The notes under the pieces are model-generated. The model searched no databases and had not been told where the DNA came from. It saw only the letters and a program-made list of their open reading frames with translations. Positions 55,838-63,763 of a stretch of 64,000 nucleotides of DNA are shown here, piece after piece (position 1 is the first letter of the stretch; the number at the start of each line of letters is the position of its first letter). The stretch is from Gammaproteobacteria bacterium (GTDB lineage Bacteria; Pseudomonadota; Gammaproteobacteria; Pseudomonadales; Pseudohongiellaceae), in contig VMDC01000013.1 of the NCBI GenBank assembly GCA_008081045.1, forward strand, positions 62,001-126,000. Direction: 5' to 3'. The position numbers and the translations under genes are program-made.

Positions 55838-56295
55838 AAGTTCATCGCCGAAAGCGCTTGGGTGTCATTCTGTTTGTTGCTGCAGGTCTCAGTGTTGCCG
55901 TAGGTCTGACCTTGTATGCGTTGAGCCAGAATATCGATCTGTTCTACACGCCAACTCAGGTTGCTCAAGGTGAAGTGAATGCGGGACAGCGCATTCGCAT
56001 AGGCGGCATGGTGCGTGAAGGCTCGGTACAATCTGCCGCGGACAGCCTTGCGGTACGTTTCGTGGCTACCGATTACGCCAATGATGTGCCAATTTATCAC
56101 GAGGGCATTTTGCCCGACCTGTTTCGCGAAGGTCAGGGAATTGTGGTCGAAGGCAGTCTGGACAATGCCGGCGTTTTTCAGGCTTCGCGCGTGTTGGCCA
56201 AGCATGATGAAAATTACATGTCACCAGAAGTCAAAGCGGCCCTGGATGCCGCCGGCACCGCTCCTGAAAGTGCCGCTACGCGACCGGGCACTTAA
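55834..56295 (+). CDS. ccmE: periplasmic haem chaperone CcmE
   Basis: A 153-residue membrane-anchored protein that binds haem covalently through a His and hands it to CcmF. The HDENY motif is intact in [14 protein letters not shown], and a basic N-terminus precedes one membrane helix ([22 protein letters not shown]). The beta-barrel core contains [11 protein letters not shown] and [13 protein letters not shown]. The length is normal. Confidence 0.95.
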   Translation: MKVHRRKRLGVILFVAAGLSVAVGLTLYALSQNIDLFYTPTQVAQGEVNAGQRIRIGGMVREGSVQSAADSLAVRFVATDYANDVPIYHEGILPDLFREGQGIVVEGSLDNAGVFQASRVLAKHDENYMSPEVKAALDAAGTAPESAATRPGT

Positions 56296-56307
56296 AGGAC
56301 CGGACCC

Positions 56308-58308
56308 ATGATACCTGAACTGGGCTCTTTCTCCCTCATTCTTGCACTGTGTTTAAGCGCTCTACTGGGCAGCCTTCCCATTGCGGGGGCTCACTACAAT
56401 AATCCGGTCTGGATCAGCATGGCTCGTCCGTTGACCGCGGGCGTTTTTGTTTTCTTGGGTCTGGCGATTTCGGCGCTGGCTTACGCCTTTATCACTGATG
56501 ATTTCTCCGTGTCGTTCGTCGCCCAGCATTCGAATACTCTGCTGCCAATGCGTTACAAGTTCACTGCGGTGTGGGGTGGTCACGAAGGTTCCTTCTTGCT
56601 GTGGACCTTTATGTTAGCTGGATGGATGCTGTCAGTGGGCATCTTCAGCAAAAGCATGCCGGAGGAATTTGTGGCACGGGTTCTTGGGGTGCTGGGCATC
56701 CTGATCTTTGGCTATATCCTATTCATGCTGGCGACTTCTAACCCGTTCGATCGTATCGTGCCTCTGCCGCCGGCCGATGGTGCTGATCTCAATTCGGCTC
56801 TCCAGGATATCGGTTTCATATTGCACCCGCCGACGCTTTATATGGGTTACGTCGGGTTTTCTGTCGTCTTTGCCTTTGCCATTGCCGCGCTTCTGAGCGG
56901 ACGGATGGATGCTGCCTGGGCACGTTGGTCCCGCCCTTGGGCGAATGTGGCGTGGGCGATATTGACTGTGGGAATAGCCCTTGGCAGTTGGTGGGCATAT
57001 TATGAGTTGGGCTGGGGCGGATGGTGGGCCTGGGATCCAGTAGAAAATCCCCCCATGATTACCTGGCTGTTCGGCACGGCGCTGATTCACTCTCTGGCGG
57101 TGACCGAGAAACGCGGAATGTTTAAGAGCTGGACTGTGTTGCTGGCCATTCTCGCTTTTTCCGGCAGTCTGCTGGGTACTTTCATCACGCGCTCCGGTCT
57201 GCTTACCTCGGTACACGCATTTGCCAGCGATCCTTCAAGGGGATTCTTTATTCTTGGCATCTTGGGCATCTCGATCGGGGGCTCTCTTCTGCTTTACGCG
57301 CTGCGCGCGCCTTTGATGAAGGGCAGCTTCGGTTTTGAATACACCTCGCGCGAATTCTTTTTGTTGGTAAATAACGTGATTCTGGTGGTGTCGGCCGCGT
57401 CGATCTTTCTTGGGACTCTGTTTCCAATGGTCTATCAGGCCGTCACTGACGATCTGATCAGCATCGGGCCGCCTTACTTCAATACCATCTTTGTGCCCTT
57501 GATGATGCTGCTGTTTGTATTTGTTGGTATAGGCCCGTTAAGTCGCTGGAAACAGACATCTTGGACCTATCTTGCGGCGCAACTTGGCAAGGTGTTATTC
57601 GCCAGTCTGCTGGTTGGGCTGATCTTTCCCTTAATAGTGCTGAGCAAATTCTCTGTCGCGGCGACGATAACACTGATTCTCGCCAGTTGGATTGTCTTTG
57701 CCATTGGCAAAGACATCAGTAATAAAGTCGCAAATAAACGGTCGACTCTTCGTGGTCTTAAGTCCTTGAGTTTGAGTTACTACGGCATGGTGCTGGCCCA
57801 CATCGGAATTGCTGTCATGCTTATCGGCGCTGCTCTTACCAGTTTCTTCTCCGAGGAGCGGAGTGTACTGCTGGCGCCCGGTGAATCCGTTGAGCTAGGG
57901 GGTTACCTGTTCACGCTGGAAGGAAGCGCGCGTATTGAAGGGCCTAACTACATCGGCGATGAGGCTGAGCTCACTGTGGTTAACGACGGCAAAGTGCTCA
58001 CGGTATTGTATCCTCAGCGCCGCCTGTACGTGGCCAGCGGGACACCGTCGACTGAGATGGCCATTGACGCCGGCTTTTTCCGAGATCTGTTTGTCACACT
58101 GGGTGAAGAAAAAGGCGCTGGCGCCTGGTCAATGACGCTGTATGTTAAACCTTTTGTACGCTGGATCTGGCTGGGTGCCATATTTATGGCGATCGGCGGT
58201 ACGCTGGCTGCGGGAGACAAACGCTACCGCCGGCTTCGGATAAAAGCGGCAGAGAAATCGGGCAGGGAGTCTAAAACACAAACCGCAGCGGAGTTGCAGC
58301 CAGCGTAA
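56308..58308 (+). CDS. ccmF: haem lyase subunit CcmF
   Basis: A 666-residue polytopic inner-membrane protein that attaches haem to apocytochrome c with CcmH and CcmI. The WWD loop is GWGGWWAWDPVENPP and the haem-binding His residues sit in VWGGHEGSFLLWTF and ALIHSLAVTEKRG, followed by FSGSLLGTFITRSGLLTSVHAFASDP. Length and motif order are standard. A 12-base gap separates it from ccmE. It provides the final ligation step for the dihaem cytochrome at 1879. Confidence 0.95.
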   Translation: MIPELGSFSLILALCLSALLGSLPIAGAHYNNPVWISMARPLTAGVFVFLGLAISALAYAFITDDFSVSFVAQHSNTLLPMRYKFTAVWGGHEGSFLLWTFMLAGWMLSVGIFSKSMPEEFVARVLGVLGILIFGYILFMLATSNPFDRIVPLPPADGADLNSALQDIGFILHPPTLYMGYVGFSVVFAFAIAALLSGRMDAAWARWSRPWANVAWAILTVGIALGSWWAYYELGWGGWWAWDPVENPPMITWLFGTALIHSLAVTEKRGMFKSWTVLLAILAFSGSLLGTFITRSGLLTSVHAFASDPSRGFFILGILGISIGGSLLLYALRAPLMKGSFGFEYTSREFFLLVNNVILVVSAASIFLGTLFPMVYQAVTDDLISIGPPYFNTIFVPLMMLLFVFVGIGPLSRWKQTSWTYLAAQLGKVLFASLLVGLIFPLIVLSKFSVAATITLILASWIVFAIGKDISNKVANKRSTLRGLKSLSLSYYGMVLAHIGIAVMLIGAALTSFFSEERSVLLAPGESVELGGYLFTLEGSARIEGPNYIGDEAELTVVNDGKVLTVLYPQRRLYVASGTPSTEMAIDAGFFRDLFVTLGEEKGAGAWSMTLYVKPFVRWIWLGAIFMAIGGTLAAGDKRYRRLRIKAAEKSGRESKTQTAAELQPA

Positions 58309-58372
58309 TGCTTATTTCAGTCGAGGGGAAACGTAGAAGATTGAGCGTGCTTGCATGTGAGGGAGGGCTGAA

Positions 58373-58906
58373 ATGGGCAGGCTAGCGTTTTACTTGCCGG
58401 TCGCTGGTTTTCTGGCTTTGGCATTACTGCTCTGGCGAGGTCTCTTTCTGGACCCCAAAGAGTTGCCTTCGATGCTCATTGACAAGCCGATGCCACAATT
58501 TCAGCTTCGCACCGTAGACGGAGAGAGTGTCACCAACGCCAATCTGCCCGAGCAGATTTTTCTCCTCAACGTCTGGGGCAGCTACTGTCTGCCATGCCTT
58601 GTGGAGCATCCTACTTTCATGCGTCTTTCTGAGGAAGGTTCGATACCCGTGGTCGGCGTGAATTACAAGGATCAGTCGGAGCTCGCCAAGAGCTGGCTGG
58701 AAACTAATGGTAATCCTTTTGCGTTCAGTATTGAGGACGCCAACGGCAGGTTTGGCATAGATCTCGGCGTGTATGGAGCCCCCGAAACCTATCTGGTTGA
58801 TGCTGAAGGTGTCATCCGGTACCGGCACGTCAGTGTGTTGGATGAGACCGTCTGGGCTGAGGAGTTTCTACCCGCGATTGCTGAACTGCAAGCGGAAAGC
58901 CGCTGA
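58373..58906 (+). CDS. ccmG: thiol-disulfide reductase CcmG (DsbE)
   Basis: A 177-residue membrane-anchored thioredoxin-like protein that keeps apocytochrome cysteines reduced for haem attachment. One N-terminal helix anchors it in the membrane. The active site is NVWGSYCLPCLVEHP; most CcmG proteins read WASWC-x-P-C, so Tyr replaces the Trp before the first Cys. The cis-Pro loop YGAPETYLVD matches the family. The ATG is preceded by GGAGG, and the TGA overlaps the ATG of ccmH by one base. Confidence 0.93.
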   Translation: MGRLAFYLPVAGFLALALLLWRGLFLDPKELPSMLIDKPMPQFQLRTVDGESVTNANLPEQIFLLNVWGSYCLPCLVEHPTFMRLSEEGSIPVVGVNYKDQSELAKSWLETNGNPFAFSIEDANGRFGIDLGVYGAPETYLVDAEGVIRYRHVSVLDETVWAEEFLPAIAELQAESR

Positions 58907-59406
58907 TGCCATTCACTACGAGTTTCAATTCGCTTAGGACTCCGGCTCTCTGGATTCTGATGCTTTCGGCTTTTGTTTCTGCCGGGCCTGCAGTGCACGC
59001 GCAGGTCGATACCTTTGAATTTCAAACTGTAGAGCAGCAGCAGAGATTCAGACAACTGTCTGATGAATTGCGTTGTCCCATGTGCCAGAACACGAACCTC
59101 ACAGGGTCCAGCGGTGGAGTTGCCGAGGATCTGAGGCGCGAAATTCACCGCATGATTCTGGAAGGCATGACGAACTCAGAGATTGAGCAGTTCATGTTCG
59201 AACGATATGGCGAGTTTATTTTCTACAAACCGCGTTTGCGGATGGAGACTCTGTTCCTCTGGTTTGGGCCGCTTATCTTTCTGCTGATTGGTGGCGCTGC
59301 TGCCATCGCTGTCTCACGCAAAGCCGGACAGACGGCACAAAAAAGCCCGGAACTGGATCATGCGCAGCGCGAGAAACTGCAGGCGTTACTGAAGGCTAAG
59401 GGCTAA
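58906..59406 (+). CDS. ccmH: cytochrome c maturation protein CcmH
   Basis: A 166-residue exported, membrane-anchored protein that handles the apocytochrome CxxCH thiols. The motif is ELRCPMCQNTNLTGSSGGVAEDLR, with the CPxC pair intact. A signal sequence lies at the N-terminus and a C-terminal membrane helix (FLWFGPLIFLLIGGAAAIAVS). It is the short CcmH form, with the TPR part encoded separately as CcmI. Confidence 0.94.
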   Translation: MPFTTSFNSLRTPALWILMLSAFVSAGPAVHAQVDTFEFQTVEQQQRFRQLSDELRCPMCQNTNLTGSSGGVAEDLRREIHRMILEGMTNSEIEQFMFERYGEFIFYKPRLRMETLFLWFGPLIFLLIGGAAAIAVSRKAGQTAQKSPELDHAQREKLQALLKAKG

Positions 59407-59430
59407 GCGGCTCGGCTTGGGGATCTCATC

Positions 59431-60702
59431 GTGTTTTGGATAGCCACCGCAGGACTGTTTTTACTTGCTGCTCTGTTTGTTTTAGGACCGCTTTGGCTAC
59501 GTGCAAATTCTCAGCCCGCCGACTCTGATGAACTGCGCAAGCAGGCCAATATTGCGCTTTTTCAGGAGCGAAGCGACGAGCTTGAGGCTGAATTGTCTGC
59601 CGGTAATCTTAACCAGCAGCAATTCGATCTTTTGCTGTCTGAACTGCAGCTGGGATTGCTGGCTGATGTCGAGCTGGAAGATAAGGTCGCATCTTCTGCA
59701 AATGCACGGCAAGGAAAAACGGGCAATAACCTGGGGATGCTGAGATCTCTGACCACGCTGACCTTCCTGATGCCTCTTGCATTCGTGCTGGCTTTACCAG
59801 TCTTGGCATACGGGCTTTATAGCCACTGGGGTTATATCGATGATGTGCAGGTTATGGATTTGTTTCAGCGCACGGTCGATAACCAGGGGGACAGCGATGA
59901 AACCCGCGAACTGATAGTTGCGCTTGGCGAGCTGGCACAATCTAATCCGGACATGCCGTGGGCATTTTACTTTCTCGCCGAAAATTTTGCGGCGGTTGGA
60001 CTGTTCGAGGAAGCGCAGATTGCTTACCAGAGGGCAGCAGATTTACTCGATGCGACGCCCGAGAAAGCACTGGTGCTCGGGCGAATCGCCATGGCCATGT
60101 ATATCAATACAGAGTTTGTGCTCAGCTCTCAAATCAGGGCAGTTATTGAGGAAGCGAGGGCGATTAATCCGAATGAGATGTCTGTGCTGCAGCTGTTGGC
60201 AGCCGACGCAGAGCAGAGGGAAGATTATTCGGATGCGATCGATTACTGGCGATTGATGATTCAGGTCAATCCAAACGGCGAGTTCGCTCAGGAGTTGAGA
60301 TTCAGAATCGCAGCGGCACAGGAAATACTCGCCGGGCGCGACGGGGAGGCTGCCGGCCCGAGAATCAGCGTCTCACTCAGCTTGTCACCGGAAGTCGATC
60401 TGGCGCCGGACCTTCGAGTCTTTGTGGCTGTTCGTAACGCGGAGCAGGAGGGCCTGCCACCGTTGGCGGCTCTCGACACAACCGTCAGCGCTTTACCGGC
60501 ATCCTTCCAGCTCGACAATTCTTCAGCGGTAGGGCCGTATAATCTTTCTTCAGCTGAATCGGTCTACGTAACTGCCCTGGTGTCATTCAGAGGGGTTGCC
60601 ACACCTTCACCGGGCGATTACCGGGCTGAATCTCCGACGCTTACACTCAACGCTGACGCGGAGGTGGCGCTTGAGTTGGTATTGTCCGAGCGCCTGCGCT
60701 GA
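59431..60702 (+). CDS. ccmI: cytochrome c maturation protein CcmI
   Basis: A 423-residue apocytochrome chaperone with two N-terminal membrane helices (ATAGLFLLAALFVLGPLWLRA and LTFLMPLAFVLALPVLAYGLY) and a periplasmic TPR region from about residue 165 to 285 (MPWAFYFLAENFAAVGLFEEAQIAYQRAADL). The C-terminal beta-rich domain follows. It captures the C-terminal helix of apocytochromes for CcmFH. The start is GTG. It ends the ccmA-ccmI cluster. Confidence 0.88.
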   Translation: MFWIATAGLFLLAALFVLGPLWLRANSQPADSDELRKQANIALFQERSDELEAELSAGNLNQQQFDLLLSELQLGLLADVELEDKVASSANARQGKTGNNLGMLRSLTTLTFLMPLAFVLALPVLAYGLYSHWGYIDDVQVMDLFQRTVDNQGDSDETRELIVALGELAQSNPDMPWAFYFLAENFAAVGLFEEAQIAYQRAADLLDATPEKALVLGRIAMAMYINTEFVLSSQIRAVIEEARAINPNEMSVLQLLAADAEQREDYSDAIDYWRLMIQVNPNGEFAQELRFRIAAAQEILAGRDGEAAGPRISVSLSLSPEVDLAPDLRVFVAVRNAEQEGLPPLAALDTTVSALPASFQLDNSSAVGPYNLSSAESVYVTALVSFRGVATPSPGDYRAESPTLTLNADAEVALELVLSERLR

Positions 60703-60720
60703 AAGCCACCAGGCTGATTT

Positions 60721-61347
60721 GTGCCAATGTACTGGTCGGAATTCATTACGATCGCCGTTGCTCACCTTCTGGCGGTAGCTTCTCCTGGGCCTGATTTTGC
60801 TGTGGTGCTGAAGCAGAGTGTGACAGGTGGAACCCGGCAGGGCATCCTGACCAGCCTCGGTGTAGGTGCAGGAATACTTATTCATGTCAGTTACTGTCTG
60901 CTGGGCATGTCGATTTTGTTTGCGCAATCTGACATGTTGCTCACCGCCATGAAATATCTGGCAGCGTCGTATCTGGCTTATCTGGGCGTGCAGACAATCT
61001 CGGCTTCAAGCCGCCATCGGCCGGCAGCTGAGAGTAACGGCGGTCGGGTGTCGTCTGTGGGGGCGTTCCGGCTGGGGTTTCTGACCAACGGGTTTAACCC
61101 CAAAGCAACTCTTTTCTTTCTGGCGCTATTTGCCGGAGTCATTGACAGTGAAACGCCATTGAGAATTCAGCTCTACTATGGCCTGTATATGTCAGCGGCC
61201 ACGTTTATCTGGTTTGCGGTTCTTTCTGGATTGATCGGACAAGCACAAGTTCGCCAATTTGTTCTTCAATTTGGCCCATGGTTTGAGCGCGCCATGGGTG
61301 TCATCTTGCTGCTACTGGCGGTACAGATCGCGCTGATCAATGTCTGA
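60721..61347 (+). CDS. LysE/RhtB-family amino acid exporter
   Basis: A 208-residue inner-membrane protein with six predicted helices. The N-terminus AVAHLLAVASPGPDFAVVLKQSVTGGTRQGILTSLGVGAG is the family signature, which contains the conserved ASPGP. Members export amino acids or related small molecules in exchange for protons. The GTG at 60721 is preferred for the AGG eight bases upstream; an ATG two codons later is possible. Substrate unknown. It is unrelated functionally to the ccm cluster it follows. Confidence 0.88.
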   Translation: MPMYWSEFITIAVAHLLAVASPGPDFAVVLKQSVTGGTRQGILTSLGVGAGILIHVSYCLLGMSILFAQSDMLLTAMKYLAASYLAYLGVQTISASSRHRPAAESNGGRVSSVGAFRLGFLTNGFNPKATLFFLALFAGVIDSETPLRIQLYYGLYMSAATFIWFAVLSGLIGQAQVRQFVLQFGPWFERAMGVILLLLAVQIALINV

Positions 61348-61394
61348 CATGCCTTGCCTTCGTTCCGGGCTTACCCAACTTCGTCTGTCTGCGG

Positions 61395-61400
61395 TATAGT
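61395..61400 (+). promoter_or_regulatory. candidate -10 box of a leaderless moaA promoter
   Basis: TATAGT ends eight bases before the A of the moaA ATG, the distance expected if transcription began on the start codon. No ribosome-binding site precedes moaA (CCGGCC before ATG). The -35 region (TTACCC, spacer 18) is weak. Confidence 0.35.
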
Positions 61401-61407
61401 ACCGGCC

Positions 61408-62415
61408 ATGAGTGAAAGCGCTTTTCCTGAAAAATTAGTCGACAAATTCGGGCGTCATGTGGACTACATTCGCCTGTCGGTTACCGATCGTTGTGATTTT
61501 CGGTGTGTCTACTGCATGACCGAAGACATGACCTTCATACCCCGAAGGGAAATACTGTCGCTGGAGGAGCTTTGTCAGGTTGCCACGGCATTCACTGAAC
61601 TGGGTGTAAAAAAAATCCGCCTTACCGGCGGTGAACCGCTCGTGCGTACAGATGTCATGACACTGATTCAAAAATTGGGCGCGCTTCCGGGTCTACAGGA
61701 ACTCCTGCTTACCACCAATGGCTCTCAATTGACAACCTATGCTGAACCATTAAAAAAAGCTGGAGTGAATCGGATCAATATCAGCATTGACAGTTTGCAG
61801 GCCGACCGCTTCCAGCGTATCTCCCGGGTCGGCAAGCTTGACAAGGTTTTGGCCGGAATCGATGCGGCGGTTGCGCAGGGGTTCGATCGCATCAGGCTGA
61901 ACTCAGTGGTCATGAAGGGGTATAACGAAGACGAAGTTCTGGCACTCACTGACTTTGCCTTGGCTCGACATGTGGATATTGCGTTTATCGAAGAAATGCC
62001 GCTTGGTGAAGCGTCAGATCACGCCAGAGAAGATACCACCTGCAGTAATGCCTGGGTTCGTGCGCAGATAGAGAAGAAATATCAGCTGATAGACAGTCCG
62101 GCGCGGACAGCCGGCCCTTCCAGATATTCACAGGTGGCCGGTTATCACAGTCGAATTGGCTTTATATCGCCGGTGACCCACAATTTTTGTGAAGATTGTA
62201 ATCGTGTTCGCATCACCGTTGAGGGCAGGTTGCTGTTGTGTCTGGGTAACGAGCATTCAGTTGATCTGCGAGCTATATTGCGGGATGGCTCGAAAGACAT
62301 GGATGATCTGAAAAGAGCTTTGGTGGCAGCCATGGAAATTAAGCCCGAACGGCACCACTTTTACGACAAAGATCATGCGCAGCCGGTTAGGCTTATGAAT
62401 ATGACCGGAGGTTAA
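61408..62415 (+). CDS. moaA: GTP 3',8-cyclase (molybdopterin synthesis)
   Basis: A 335-residue radical-SAM enzyme that starts molybdenum cofactor synthesis by cyclising GTP. The N-terminal cluster is in TDRCDFRCVYCMTEDM (CxxxCxxC); the second cluster is in NFCEDCNRVRITVEGRLLLCLG (C-x2-C-x13-C). The C-terminal Gly-Gly ends the protein, as required for activity in MoaA. ATG 61408 is chosen because the motif spacing is then standard; an 18-codon upstream extension overlaps other signals. It is followed by moaB after one base. Confidence 0.96.
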   Translation: MSESAFPEKLVDKFGRHVDYIRLSVTDRCDFRCVYCMTEDMTFIPRREILSLEELCQVATAFTELGVKKIRLTGGEPLVRTDVMTLIQKLGALPGLQELLLTTNGSQLTTYAEPLKKAGVNRINISIDSLQADRFQRISRVGKLDKVLAGIDAAVAQGFDRIRLNSVVMKGYNEDEVLALTDFALARHVDIAFIEEMPLGEASDHAREDTTCSNAWVRAQIEKKYQLIDSPARTAGPSRYSQVAGYHSRIGFISPVTHNFCEDCNRVRITVEGRLLLCLGNEHSVDLRAILRDGSKDMDDLKRALVAAMEIKPERHHFYDKDHAQPVRLMNMTGG

Positions 62416-62416
62416 T

Positions 62417-62923
62417 GTGAGCGATTCCAAAATAGCCCTTCCCCTTGCCGTGGTAACGGTCTCTGATACCCGAACGGAAGAATCGGATAAATCAGGCGGA
62501 GTTCTTGTGGGCTGCTTAGAGGAAGCAGGGCACAAGCTTCACAGTAAGCAAATTGTCAAAGATGATGTCTATCAATTGCGTGCCGAAGTTTCGCGTCTTA
62601 TTGCGGATCCTGGGGTGAAGGGGGTCCTGATGACTGGCGGTACAGGCTTTACCGACAGGGACAATACCCTGAAAGCTATCCAGCCTTTACTGGAGCAGCA
62701 AATCGAAGGGTTTGGCGAATTGTTTCGTCAATTGTCTTACGAGGAAATCGGCACTTCGACGATTCAGTCCCGTGTATTTGCAGGTCTGTCAAACCGAACA
62801 ATCGTATTTTGTCTACCGGGGTCTCCGGGAGCTTGTCGTACGGGATGGGAAAGCATTATTCAATACCAGCTGGATAGCACGCATCGGCCTTGTAACTTCG
62901 TGGACAAGCTAGTCGCTGACTGA
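62417..62923 (+). CDS. moaB: molybdenum cofactor protein MoaB
   Basis: A 168-residue protein of the MogA/MoaB fold. AVVTVSDTRTEESDKSGGVLVGCLEEAGH opens the fold, VLMTGGTGFTDRDNTLKAIQPLL is the molybdopterin-binding segment and CLPGSPGACRTGWESII is the conserved C-terminal motif. It is thought to adenylate molybdopterin or to help in its use. The start is GTG, one base after the moaA stop, so the two are co-translated. The client molybdoenzymes lie outside the window. Confidence 0.95.
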   Translation: MSDSKIALPLAVVTVSDTRTEESDKSGGVLVGCLEEAGHKLHSKQIVKDDVYQLRAEVSRLIADPGVKGVLMTGGTGFTDRDNTLKAIQPLLEQQIEGFGELFRQLSYEEIGTSTIQSRVFAGLSNRTIVFCLPGSPGACRTGWESIIQYQLDSTHRPCNFVDKLVAD

Positions 62924-63080
62924 ACGGGGTGTTTCAGGGGCGCTTTGGTGGGGCTTGCCGGTGTCGTCGGCATTGTCCGGTAGGTCACAAATTGCTGGTC
63001 AGGCTGATCAGACGCTTCGTCCGTTGTGCCGGGGTGGCGGAAAAGCTGAGTTGTTTCTCGTTTTGCCAGAGGCAATATAA

Positions 63081-63118
63081 AAACACCGACTCGAGCAGGT
63101 TATCTCAAGTCGGTGTTT
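63081..63118 (-). terminator. intrinsic terminator of the micro-protein unit
   Basis: AAACACCGACTCGAG (63081-63095) and CTCAAGTCGGTGTTT (63104-63118) form a 15-bp stem with one mismatch and an 8-base loop. On the minus strand the stem is followed by TTATATT, extending the terminal T-run to five. The TAA of the 11-residue peptide overlaps its first bases. On the plus strand no T-run follows, but it could also stop transcripts from moaB weakly. Confidence 0.75.
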
Positions 63119-63152
63119 AGCTGTCGCGGCATTGACTAGTAAGGCCTTGCAT
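63117..63152 (-). CDS. 11-residue peptide ORF, second in a micro-operon
   Basis: Not a known family. The frame ATG...TAA encodes MQGLTSQCRDS. A strong AAGGAGG lies four to five bases before the ATG, a match unlikely by chance for such a short frame. It starts 24 bases after the stop of the 37-residue membrane protein gene, and its stop codon merges into the terminator stem. It has one Cys. It could be a translated peptide, a leader that couples translation to termination, or a remnant. Confidence 0.45.
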   Translation of the reverse strand: MQGLTSQCRDS

Positions 63153-63176
63153 AGAGCCTCCTTGTAGTTTTCTGGT

Positions 63177-63290
63177 TTAGACAGCGGCGTAGAGAATTGC
63201 AGCTGGTACGGCCAGCGCGGCGATGACGATCGCCACACTAATCACGGCTGCTTCTGCTACTGGCCGTGCTTCCTTAAGCATCTTACTCAT
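63177..63290 (-). CDS. 37-residue single-helix membrane micro-protein
   Basis: Not recognised as a known family. The product starts MSKMLKEARPVAEAA, a charged, probably cytoplasmic stretch, and continues as one hydrophobic helix (AVISVAIVIAALAVPAAILY) to the C-terminus, with a Pro in the helix. GGAGGAGG lies five to six bases before the ATG, one of the best ribosome-binding sites in the window, so strong translation is likely. A terminator ends the unit about 60 bases after its stop. Single-helix proteins of this kind include small subunits of respiratory and transport complexes and type I toxins; neither can be chosen. The gene is too short for ordinary gene finders. Confidence 0.65.
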   Translation of the reverse strand: MSKMLKEARPVAEAAVISVAIVIAALAVPAAILYAAV

Positions 63291-63387
63291 GGTTTCCTCC
63301 TCCGGAGCGTTGGTGTTGTGTCACTGGCCGCTCCCTCTCCAGTGCGGGGCGCATCGTAACACACGGCTTTCCAAAAAGTAACAAAAA

Positions 63388-63404
63388 TGTGTAATAAATA
63401 CACA
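63388..63404. promoter_or_regulatory. 17-base palindrome upstream of the micro-protein unit
   Basis: TGTGTAATAAATACACA has perfect six-base arms (TGTGTA/TACACA) around five bases. It lies a few bases upstream of a weak -35 match for the minus-strand micro-protein gene, where an activator or repressor would be expected to bind. The cognate regulator is unknown. Confidence 0.4.
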
Positions 63405-63694
63405 AAAAATCTCTCGTACTGGGGGGAGAAATGGTTTTGGTGAGAAAAAACCTTAATTATTTGTTTTTACAACAGCTAACAGTGAATTTTTAAACCATTT
63501 TACGGCTAATTCACCAGGGTATTTTTCAAAAAATTGCGTGAAAATGCGGAACGGAGCACTGGCAATAGTGCGGCAGCTGCTTGAATAAGTGTTACCTAAT
63601 GTGGCAAATAATGGCTTATTAGGGGAGATGCCCTGACACTAGGAAGGTGGACTACTGCAATGGCCGCCTTTGTGGCTTGAGAGGCTGTTCCGGC

Positions 63695-63722
63695 TTGCTC
63701 GGAACTGAGCGCGGCGTACAAT
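63695..63722 (+). promoter_or_regulatory. candidate sigma-70 promoter of xthA
   Basis: TTGCTC (63695-63700) and TACAAT (63717-63722) are separated by 16 bases and would start transcription about 35 bases before the xthA ATG. Both boxes are close to consensus. Confidence 0.5.
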
Positions 63723-63763
63723 GCTTTCGTGAATTAGCACCGGTGCAGGCTTAAAATAAGGTC

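Larger units (their letters stand above)
63291..63763. other. 473-base AT-rich gap between the micro-protein unit and xthA
   Basis: No further gene was found. It holds divergent promoters: a plus-strand promoter for xthA near 63695 and minus-strand signals for the micro-protein unit. On the minus strand TTGTTA (63379-63384) lies 17 bases before TGTTAC (63356-63361), a weak promoter match. AT-rich tracts run from about 63370 to 63560. A CACTGG/CCAGTG repeat (63322-63344) would form a hairpin in the micro-protein leader. Confidence 0.45.
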
